Positions 7,076 to 14,843 of a stretch of DNA of 15,244 nt are shown piece by piece. Position 1 is the first letter of the stretch; every line of letters starts with the position of its first letter. This DNA is from CAYLJJ01 sp964384025 (GTDB lineage Bacteria > Myxococcota_A > Bradymonadia > UBA7976 > UBA1532). Under the pieces are notes generated by a model. The model made no database searches, was not told the DNA's origin, and worked only from the letters and a program-made list of their open reading frames with translations. Location of the stretch: positions 1 to 15,244 of the forward strand of contig CAYLJJ010000125.1 in NCBI GenBank assembly GCA_964384025.1, given 5' to 3'. Position numbers and translations under genes: made by a program.

Positions 7076-10000
7076 ATGCAGAGACAAATTTATTGGCTCT
7101 TGGGGCTGATGCTCTTGGGGGTGGGCTGTGATGACGCAGGAGATCTTCTGGACACTCCCGACATGGGAGCAGGCAACCTCTGTCAGGGAAATCAGGACTG
7201 CGAAGGGGGGTACTGTCTGGACGGGACATGCCACGCTGAGGCCTGTTTAAACGATGGCCATTGTCCAGTTGGAGAGTGTCTCAACGGCCAATGTGTACTC
7301 CCCAGCGGCTGCACCTCAGATGATGAATGCGCTTCTGGAATCTGCCAAGATGGTGCCTGCATTACAGGCTGTCATGTTGATGGGGATTGTGAAGAGGGTG
7401 AGCGCTGTGTCGCCAACCAATGTCAAGCAGAGGAGGGCTGCCAGAGCGATGAGGAGTGTGAAGCGGGTGAGCGCTGTCAGGATGGGGCCTGCCTCCCTGT
7501 AGAGGGTTGCCAAAACGACGAGGAATGTGAAGAGGGCTCTATCTGTGAGGAGGGTGAGTGTATTGAGGTGATCTCTCCCGAGTGCGAGCAGGATGATCAT
7601 TGCGATGAGAATGAGCGTTGCGAGGAGGGCTCCTGTATCCCCATCGTCGAGTGTGAATCCGATGAAGGGTGCGAGGAGGGGGAGATTTGTGATGAGGGCC
7701 TCTGTTATCCAGTGGAGTTCCCTGGCTGTGAGTCAGATCACGACTGCGATGATGATGAACGCTGTCTGCTGGGAGAGTGCCTGCCGGTGGGTGCGGAGTG
7801 TGAGGATGACTCCAATTGCGCAGATGGGGAGATCTGCCTAGAGAGCTTCTGCTACGCCGTAGAGCTGCCTGAGTGCGAGATTGATGAGGAGTGCGAAGAG
7901 GGGGCGGTCTGTACAGGTGGATATTGCCTGCCCTTCACCCCCGAATGTGAACAGGATCAGGACTGTCCAGGAGAAGATTTACTCTGCGTCGAAGGCAGTT
8001 GCATACCTGAGGGGGTTGAGTGTCTTGACGATTCAGGTTGTGCCGAAGATGAGTTCTGTGATGCGGGCGTCTGTGTCCCCGTCCTGCTCTCTGACTGTGA
8101 GAACGATGGAGACTGCGGAGAGGGAGAGCAGTGCATCGAGGCGACCTGTTTCCCCATCAGCCCTGGTTGCGAAAACGATGAAGATTGCGAAGAGGGAGAA
8201 CTTTGTCTTGACGAATTCTGCGTTGCCGATCTTCTCCCTTGTGAGTTTGATGAGGAGTGTGAAGAGGGTGTCTGCGTAGATGGGCTCTGTGTAGTAGAAT
8301 TGCCTGACTGTGAACAAGACAACGATTGTCCTCAGGAGTTTGAGTGCATTGATCAGTTTTGTTTCCCTATTCTTGAGTGTGAAATTGATGAAGAGTGCGA
8401 AGGAGACCTTATTTGCATAGAGAATAGCTGTGTAATTGAGGAAATTGAGTGCACTGGTGATTCTGATTGCCTTGATGGCGAAATATGCGTTGAAAACTCC
8501 TGTGTTGAGAATCTTCCTGAATGTATGATTGATACTGGTTGCGAAAATGGTTTTATTTGTGTTGATAATAATTGTGTAGAAGCGCCACCTGAGTGTGTTA
8601 ATAATGGAGATTGTGCAGAAAATGAATTTTGTGACGATGGAGAGTGCATTTTGCTGCCACCTGAATGCATTATTGATACAGATTGCGGAAATGGACTTGT
8701 TTGCGTTAACGAGAACTGTGTAGATCCTCCTCCTGAGTGTATTGCAGATGTTGATTGTGGACAAGGGGTCTGTTTTGATGGTGAATGTGTAGTTGTTCCT
8801 CCTGAGTGTTTAGATGATGGAGCCTGCGATGAAGGCTTTGTTTGTGAGAATGAATTCTGTGTAGAGGCTTGCGAAGTTGATCTTGATTGCCAAGATCAGG
8901 AGATTTGCGAAGTAGGGCACTGTGTTCCAACTGAATGCGGTGTAGATTTTGACTGTGATATTGGAGAAATCTGCCTCGAAGGTCGCTGTGAAATTTTTGA
9001 GCCGGAGTGTGAATTCAATGCAGACTGTGCTGAGAATGAACTCTGTAATGCTGGAAGTTGTGAGGTGATAGTCCTTGAGTGTGAGCGAGATGAAGAGTGT
9101 GAACAGGGGCAGATTTGTGCAGATAACTTCTGTGTAGATGTACCCCCGGCCTGCGACACAGATGATGATTGTGATGAAAACCATCTCTGTATTGAGGGAG
9201 AGTGCATCTTTGTCGAGCCTGAGTGTGTTGTTGATGGAGACTGCCCTGAGGATCATATCTGCGTAGGTGGGATCTGTGAGTGGGTTGAACCTCCTGAGTG
9301 CATCGCTGATACAGATTGCCCAGAGGGTTTTGCTTGCGTTGAGGGTTTCTGTATTGAGGAACCACCGCCTCCCTGTGAGATCAATGAAGACTGCCCTGAG
9401 GGTCTCTTCTGCCTAGAGGGGATCTGCCTCGACTTTGAGTGTATGAACGACACCCACTGTCCTGAAGGCCTGCGCTGTATCGAGGGCTTCTGTGCTGAGG
9501 TGCCCCCTTGTGCGATAGATGAGGACTGCCCTGATGGCTTCTTCTGCGATGAGGTCGGTCAATGTCAACTCATCCCCATGCCCACCTCCTGTATGGAGGA
9601 GAATGTTCAGATTATCGACCATCTGGGAGTTTATGAGGGCAGCACATCTGATGGTATCGCTGAGCTGCAAGGGAGCTGTGGTGGTAATGGTCCTGAACAG
9701 GTCTTTGTCATCGGAGTCAACGAGCCTGCGACCTTCTGCTTCGACTCTGAGGGCTCCAGCTATGACACCGTGATGCACGCTCGTACAACCTGCGTGGATC
9801 CCAACTCTGAATTGCTCTGTGTAGATGATGTAGAAGGCAGCACCCGAGCCCGCATCGAACTGAACATGGTGCCTGGAGAGGTCTACTTTATCACCCTGGA
9901 CTCTTATGGCGCTGCGGGTGGGGACTACCTCTTTAACGTGCGCTTTGGCCCCTGTGGCGCTCCTGCCTGTGAGATCAATGAGGACTGTCCCGAGGGCCTG

Positions 10001-12810
10001 CACTGCGTTGAAGGAGCTTGTGTTGAGCCGCCTCCTGCCTGTGAGATCAATGAGGACTGTCCTGAGGGCCTGCACTGCATCGGGGGCCAATGTGTAGAGC
10101 CGCCCCCCTGTGAGATCAATGAAGATTGCCCTGAGGGTCTCTTCTGCCTAGAGGGGATCTGCCTCGACTTTGAGTGTATGAACGACACCCACTGTCCTGA
10201 AGGCCTGCGCTGTATCGAGGGCTTCTGTGCTGAGGTGCCCCCTTGTGCGATAGATGAGGACTGCCCTGATGGCTTCTTCTGCGATGAGGTCGGTCAATGT
10301 CAACTCATCCCCATGCCCACCTCCTGTATGGAGGAGAATGTTCAGATTATCGACCATCTGGGAGTTTATGAGGGCAGCACATCTGATGGTATCGCTGAGT
10401 TGCGAGGGGGCTGTGGTGGTAATGGCCCTGAACAGGTCTTTGTCATTGGGGTCAACGAGCCTGCGACTTTCTGCTTCGACTCTGAGGGCTCCAGCTATGA
10501 CACCGTGATGTACGCTCGTACAACCTGCATGGATCCCAACTCTGAATTGCTCTGTGTAGATGATGTAGAGGGCAGCACCCGAGCCCGCATCGAACTGAAC
10601 ATGGTGCCTGGAGAGGTCTACTTCATCACCCTGGACTCTTATGGCGCTGCGGGTGGGGACTACCTCTTTAACGTGCGCTTTGGCCCCTGTGGCGCTCCTG
10701 CCTGTGAGATCAATGAGGACTGTCCCGAGGGCCTGCACTGCGTTGAAGGAGCTTGTGTTGAGCCGCCTCCTGCCTGTGNNNNNNNNNNNNNNNNNNNNNN
10801 NNNNNNNNNNNNNNNNNNNNNNNNNNNNNNNNNNNNNNNNNNNNNNNNNNNNNNNNNNNNNNNNNNNNNNNNNNNNNNTGTGCGATCGATGAGGATTGCC
10901 CTGAAGGCCTCTCCTGCGTTGAAGGTCAGTGTGTTATGGTGCCGCCTCCTTGTGCGATCGATGCAGACTGCCCAGAAGGCCTGCACTGCGTTGAAGGTCA
11001 ATGTATGATGCCACCTCCTTGTGCGATCGATGAGGATTGCCCTGAAGGCCTCTCCTGCGTTGAAGGTCAGTGTGTTATGGTGCCGCCTCCTTGTGCGATC
11101 GATGCAGACTGCCCTGAGAATCAGATCTGCGAGGAGGGAATCTGTGTTGAGGCGCCTCAGAATTCTTGTGCTCTGAGCATCCCCATCGATCACTTCGGGC
11201 GCTACTTTGGAGACACCAGAGGGACTTTGACTGAGCAGCGTGGGAGCTGTGCAGGCAATGGTCCAGAGCAGGTCTTCAGCCTCTCCGTAGATGAGCCCAT
11301 CATGCTCTGTATCAACACCGTTCAGACAAACTTCGACACGGTGCTTTACGCCCGCACAGACTGCATGGACCCCAACAGCGAAATCGTCTGTAACGATGAT
11401 GATGACCGATTCGAAACTCGTTCAGCCATCGAGATCAACGCCGAGGTGGGAGTAGAATACTCCATCTTTATGGATGGTTATAGCAGGGGTGGAGAGTTCA
11501 TTATGGATGTTACCCCTGGATCTTGTGAAGTGATCTGCGGCAATAACGATATGTGCGGAGAGGGTCAGGTCTGTATCGAGAGCCAGTGCCGCCAGAGCCG
11601 TTGCGCCCACCACGAGGAGTGTCCTGAAGGGAGCCTCTGTGGTGGTGTTTGTGCCGAGGGCCAAGCCTGTGAAGAGATCCCGATCCCCTTGGATCACTTC
11701 GGGATCTACGAGGGCAGCACTATAGCCGCTCCTGATGTTTTGGACGGAGCCTGCCATGGCAACGGTCCAGAGCAGGTCTTCACCCTCAGCTCCGATATCT
11801 CGGAGCTCTACTGCCTGCACACCGCAGGCTCCAGCTATGACACTGTGCTGCATGTCCTACAAGACTGCGCTGATCCTCAGAGTCAAGTGATCTGTAATGA
11901 TGACGGCAGTCCTCTTGGAACTCGCTCCTTCATCGAACTGGAGGTAGAGGCTGGGCTCCTCTACTTCATCTATATGGATGGTTACTCCGGTGGAGGGGAC
12001 TACCTGTTGCACCTCCTTCCAGGAGCTTGTGAGGGGATCTGCGACAGTAATGAGGATTGTGCTGATGGGATGCTTTGCCAAAACTTCCAGTGCATTGTAC
12101 CTGAATGCTTGGAGAACACGGATTGCCCCGAAGGTCTCCTCTGTGCAGAGGGAGCCTGTGTTGTTCCAGGCTGCGAAGTAAATGAGCAGTGTGCTGAGGG
12201 GCACTTCTGTATAGAGGGTTTCTGCCAGGAGATCGCCTGTGAAAGCCTCGAGGATTGTCCCGAGGGCTTTGCGTGTAACGGGGGCCTCTGCGCGATCCCT
12301 GAGTGTGTTGAGGATCTGAACTGTGGTGAGGGGATGCGCTGTTTCGAGGGCTTCTGCCAGGACTTGAGGTGTGAGGTCAACGCCGACTGTCCTGGTGGTC
12401 TAGTCTGCAACGGGGGTCTCTGTATAGAACCCCCTGTTTGGAGCTGTGAACGTCCTCATCTCATCCCTGGACCGGGGAGCTATGAGGGGGAGATCGTGGG
12501 GCAGGACTCCCTGCACCGAGGCTGCGCTGGCAATGGCCCTGAGGATGTCTATGTAATACCCCCAGCGGGGATGGCGGGGATCTTCTGCCTGGATACTTTC
12601 GGCTCCGGCTACGATACCGTGCTCTATGCTCGAGCCGCCTGTGAAGATCCCAACAGTCAGCTCATCTGTGACGATGATACAGGTGGACGACAGTCCCAGA
12701 TCCAACTCAATGTTGAAATGGGGAGGCCTTACTTCGTCTTTGTTGATGCCTACAATGCTGGAGTCTCTGGGGGGTATATCCTCAACGTTAACCCAGGACC
12801 CTGTTTCTAA
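7076..12810 (+). CDS. Giant Cys-rich repeat lipoprotein with five PPC-like domains (single gene broken by an assembly gap)
   Basis: The start is ATG at 7076 after AGGGGAAAG. Residues 1-17 form a signal peptide (WLLGLMLLGVG) followed by Cys18-Asp-Asp, so it is probably a lipoprotein. The mature protein is very acidic and consists of units of the form C-x3-D-x-x-C-x2-4-G-x-x-C-x4-C. There are 34 units at 7181-9589, five between the first two PPC-like domains, one complete unit (plus the start of another) before the gap, and 4, 2 and 6 after it: 52 complete units. Five ~120-residue beta domains (9590-9955, 10325-10690, 11167-11526, 11668-12030, 12445-12807) share GNGPEQVF, YDTVLYAR and C-x-DPNS motifs like bacterial pre-peptidase C-terminal domains. 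Reading frame changes across the N run only because 100 N is a placeholder; the true missing length should be 2 modulo 3. Visible length is about 1877 residues. Surface adhesion or ligand binding is inferred; no catalytic domain was seen. Confidence 0.85.
7181..9589 (+). repeat. Array of 34 degenerate four-cysteine coding repeats
   Basis: There are 34 consecutive units of about 63-78 bases. Each encodes four Cys, an acidic stretch (often DEEC or DxDC) and a Gly before the third Cys. The pattern resembles the Myxococcales-type Cys-rich repeat and the Dickkopf N-terminal cysteine-rich family. Units are well diverged at the DNA level, so most of the array is old. Base composition falls sharply in the middle, around 8340-8830. 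Confidence 0.9.
9374..10778 (+). repeat. 735-bp tandem duplication inside the Cys-rich gene
   Basis: Bases 9374-10043 recur at 10109-10778 with an offset of exactly 735 bp (245 codons). I count about a dozen substitutions over 670 bp, of which four change the protein (Gln/Arg, Ser/Gly, His/Tyr, Val/Met). Each copy carries three Cys units, one PPC-like domain and one or more further Cys units. The second copy runs without divergence up to the first N, so more copies may lie in the gap. Confidence 0.95.
10779..10878. other. Assembly gap: exactly 100 N
   Basis: The round length and the frame mismatch between the flanks show a placeholder rather than measured sequence. The left flank ends one base into a Glu codon of a C-E-I-N unit. 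The right flank resumes in frame at a Cys codon, so the true gap length should leave remainder 2 on division by 3. Confidence 0.97.
10879..11114 (+). repeat. 141-bp tandem duplication at the right edge of the gap
   Basis: Bases 10879-10973 recur identically at 11020-11114, an offset of 141 bp (47 codons, two Cys units). The repeat begins at the first base after the N run, so it may extend into the missing sequence. Confidence 0.9.
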
Positions 12811-12822
12811 CGTCGCGTTCCC

Positions 12823-12889
12823 CTTCTCGAGAAGCTTGAGGCTCGAGAGGAGGAACATAAAAGAGTTGCTTTGTGCGGGCGAAGCGCCC
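12823..12889 (+). terminator. Possible hairpins between the Cys-rich gene and the PEGA gene
   Basis: Twelve bases after the stop at 12810 there is a perfect 12-bp palindrome (CTTCTCGAGAAG, 12823-12834). It overlaps an alternative 7-bp stem, TCTCGAG/CTCGAGA (12825-12831 with 12842-12848). A second short stem, GGGCG/CGCCC, spans 12877-12889. Neither is followed by a T run, so they are not classical intrinsic terminators. The rest of 12811-12963 shows only a ribosome binding site for the next gene. Confidence 0.3.
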
Positions 12890-12963
12890 ATGCAGACCTG
12901 CTCTTCTTGACCCTCGCCCAGAAAAGACGAGAGACTCCGTTCCTGTAGAAAGGAGCATAGAAG

Positions 12964-14031
12964 ATGCTACGGAGTCTCTCGCTGTTTTTCATCGCCCAGT
13001 GGGGGGCTCAGGCTATGGCTGAAGCCCCCTCTCTTGTGGCCTCTCCTCTTCAGAGCAGTCAGAACATCTCAAAGAAGATCTCACGGGGATATGAAGCGCA
13101 GCTCCGAGGTCGTTTGGCCAAGCTCTGCGAGCTGCTCCCTGTACAGAAAACCAAAGCGGCTATAGAGGGGCTCAAGATCCCCTGTAAAAAGCAAACCTGC
13201 ATTGAAAAGTTGGCCAACAAAACTCAGGCACGCTTCAGCTTTGGTGCGTGGATCTCCAACAATGACGATATCTATGAGGTTAAACTGCTCCTCTATGATC
13301 GTGCCCTCAAGAAGATGAAAGAGGTAAAAGAGCTTTGTGAACTTTGCGCTGCCGAGGAGGTAAAGCAGACCATCCGCAGCGCGCTCACCCGGCTGGAGCC
13401 TGAGCTGGCGGCCCCAGCGCCTCCAGCTCTCAAAAAGTCCAGCGTCTCAGTTCAAGTAGCTTCTAAGCCCAAAGGTGCTCAGGTCTTCTTGAATGGCAAG
13501 CGTCTGGGCCTGAGCCCCCTTATTTTTAAAGTAGCTCCTGGTCGCCATATCCTCAAATTAGAGAAGAAGGGTTATAAGCTTGAGGAGCGACCCATCTCAG
13601 CCATGGATAAGCCAGTCAAGCTCTCCTTTACCCTCAAAAAGCCCAAACCAAAACCAGCCTCTGCTCCCCTAAGTCAGCCTGTAGTGCAAGATGAGGATCC
13701 CATCATCCCGCCTGTGGCGGCGGCTCCTCGAAAGAGCCTCGCTCCTATGGCTTGGGGCTTGAATCTTGGTGGGGTTCTCTTAGCAAGTGTAGGTATCTGG
13801 CTCATTCAGCTGGATGGAGAGATCACCTGTGATGATGGTCGCAGTCGAACTGAATGTCCCAATGTCTATAATACTAAGAACTTGGGGGCCAGCAGCCTGG
13901 GTATTGGGGCAGGGCTCTTGGGTGCGGGGATTACAGCTCTGATTCTCGACCCAGGTTCAGGGCCTGGACCCTACTCCAGCATAGTCCCCAGTGAGGGAGG
14001 CGCCAGCTTGCGCTTCTCTATCCCCTTCTAA
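12964..14031 (+). CDS. Secreted PEGA-domain protein with C-terminal hydrophobic segments
   Basis: A 355-residue protein starting at ATG 12964, with AAAGGAG eight bases upstream. It opens with a short basic and hydrophobic signal-like sequence (RSLSLFFIAQWGAQAMA). An uncharacterised N-terminal domain with three Cys pairs or near-pairs (IPCKKQTC, CELC) runs to about residue 140, followed by an Ala/Pro-rich linker. Residues ~158-226 match a PEGA domain, with ASKPKGAQVFLNGKRLG, SPL and APGRHILKLEKKGY. A lysine/proline-rich linker then leads to two hydrophobic stretches (~262-284 and ~306-328), which may be membrane segments. PEGA domains are found in surface and envelope-associated proteins; a precise function cannot be given. 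It is co-oriented with the giant lipoprotein gene, 153 bp downstream. Confidence 0.85.
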   Translation: MLRSLSLFFIAQWGAQAMAEAPSLVASPLQSSQNISKKISRGYEAQLRGRLAKLCELLPVQKTKAAIEGLKIPCKKQTCIEKLANKTQARFSFGAWISNNDDIYEVKLLLYDRALKKMKEVKELCELCAAEEVKQTIRSALTRLEPELAAPAPPALKKSSVSVQVASKPKGAQVFLNGKRLGLSPLIFKVAPGRHILKLEKKGYKLEERPISAMDKPVKLSFTLKKPKPKPASAPLSQPVVQDEDPIIPPVAAAPRKSLAPMAWGLNLGGVLLASVGIWLIQLDGEITCDDGRSRTECPNVYNTKNLGASSLGIGAGLLGAGITALILDPGSGPGPYSSIVPSEGGASLRFSIPF

Positions 14032-14033
14032 CC

Positions 14034-14090
14034 TTGAAATCACTGAGGCCTGGTTCTAGAAGCCTCAGCAACCAGCGCCAATGATTTCAA
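14034..14090. repeat. Nested inverted repeat just after the PEGA gene
   Basis: TTGAAATCA (14034-14042) pairs perfectly with TGATTTCAA (14082-14090). Immediately inside it, CTGAGGC (14043-14049) pairs with GCCTCAG (14062-14068). A 13-base asymmetric bulge and the 12-base loop contain CTGGTT and AACCAG, which are also complementary. It begins two bases after the PEGA stop codon. It could act as a transcription terminator without a T run, or be a mobile-element-related structure. Confidence 0.6.
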
Positions 14091-14422
14091 TAGGTTACAT
14101 CAGTGAGCTTGTTGCCTCCTCAAAAAGTGTCCGGACTGTTGATATATCTAGACACAGTGATAAATCGCTGGATGATCGAGCACGAATGACTGAACCAGTC
14201 ATCTGCGGTTAGATTAACTACTACGGACGCTTCTACCGCTCAGAACTTACAAAGGTCTTTCGTCTCCTAGACCGTGCCTTAGGGCGATGGGCGATGAGGA
14301 AATTTAAAAATCTGCGCCGACACCAACGGCGCGCAGAACACTGGTTAGGGCGTATTGCGCGTCGTCAGCCAGGGCTCTTTGCGCACTGGAGGTTGTTGGG
14401 GATCAGGCCTTCGGCTGGATGA
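14081..14422 (+). pseudogene. ltrA: Group II intron reverse transcriptase/maturase, C-terminal fragment
   Basis: The frame reads SRHSDKSLDDRARMTEPVICG, then TAG (14210-14212), then INYYGRFYRSEL. It continues through RWAMRKFKNLRRHQRRA and ARRQPGLFAHWRLLG to TGA at 14420-14422. This is the maturase (X) domain end of group II intron proteins, where GW-INYYGRF is normal, so the TAG most likely replaces the Trp codon TGG. No HNH endonuclease domain follows, as in several intron lineages without that module. Reverse-transcriptase motifs such as YADD are missing upstream, so it is 5' truncated as well as interrupted. The segment before 14141 matches only loosely. Confidence 0.85.
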
Positions 14423-14424
14423 TG

Positions 14425-14492
14425 GAAGCCGTATGAGTTAAGAGGCTCACGTACGGTTCTGCGAGCGCCTGGAGCTGAAATCCCTTCAGGCG
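14425..14492 (+). ncRNA. Group II intron domains V and VI (remnant)
   Basis: Domain V spans about 14425-14460. The AGC triad (14427-14429) is present. AGCCGTA pairs with TACGGTT, TGAG (14434-14437) pairs with CTCA (14446-14449), and the two-base CG bulge (14450-14451) is retained. The base of the helix has an extra A relative to the usual GAGCC, and the tip is not a standard GNRA loop, both signs of decay. Domain VI is the hairpin CGCCTG/CAGGCG (14466-14471 with 14487-14492). Confidence 0.8.
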
Positions 14493-14726
14493 ACTCTCCG
14501 CCCTGCGTCTTCTCCCCTCGATTCCTATACCACCACACACCATCGATCACGATACTCTCGTGATGGTCAGTGCTGCACCGACAACTTCTGTATGCCTGAA
14601 GAGCACCGCGCCATCCCGAACGGTTTGGAGCTTGGTGTCTGTCAGGTCGGCTGTCGTGTGGAACCCAACAACTGCCCCTTTGGCTCTCTCTGCGATCCTG
14701 AGCTGCGAGAATGTGTTGAGCAATAG
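14493..14726 (+). pseudogene. 3' end of a broken Cys-rich protein gene
   Basis: Right after the intron remnant a frame stays open to TAG at 14724-14726. Its last ~55 codons look like real protein: SRDGQCCTDNFC (from 14556), GVCQVGC and CPFGSLCDPELRECVEQ, with nine cysteines spaced much as in the neighbouring Cys-rich lipoproteins. There is no start codon with a ribosome binding site and no signal peptide, so the 5' part is gone. The simplest reading is a Cys-rich secreted protein gene hit by the group II intron, whose 5' exon and most of the intron were later deleted. The region before 14556 is open but carries no recognisable protein. Confidence 0.6.
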
Positions 14727-14843
14727 AGCCTAAACACACCCCCCAAGCTGCTCTCTCCTCTGAAATCTTCCTGCGATTCTGTAACCGTCCTAGCTCCAAA
14801 CTCAAAAGATTGTTTACTCTGGCGAAACTTTGGAGGTCATCTG

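Larger units (their letters stand above)
14081..14500 (+). mobile_element. 3' remnant of a bacterial group II intron
   Basis: The C-terminal end of a group II intron maturase is followed directly by sequences that fold as domain V and domain VI, the order expected at the 3' end of such an intron. The 5' intron domains and the reverse-transcriptase catalytic motifs are absent from the window, so it is a truncated, immobile relic. The left boundary is uncertain: confident homology starts near 14141. The right boundary is just after the domain VI stem at 14492. Confidence 0.85.

Noticed and set aside
7181..9589. CRISPR-like periodicity
   Set aside because: Repeats are about 63-78 bases, coding and diverged, with no constant short repeat and no unique spacers.
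8033..10738. Long minus-strand open frames opposite the Cys-repeat gene
   Set aside because: They mirror the biased codon composition of the repeats, and the pair at 9413-10090 and 10148-10738 simply follows the 735-bp duplication. No start signals or protein families were recognised.
10936..12810. A separate gene starting with the ATG at 10936
   Set aside because: That ATG is internal to a Cys unit (after GQCV), the frame is open back to the gap, and there is no signal peptide or ribosome binding site.
14365..14805. 146-codon minus-strand frame across the intron relic
   Set aside because: Domain V/VI and the maturase frame explain this DNA on the plus strand; the minus-strand translation shows no recognisable motif.
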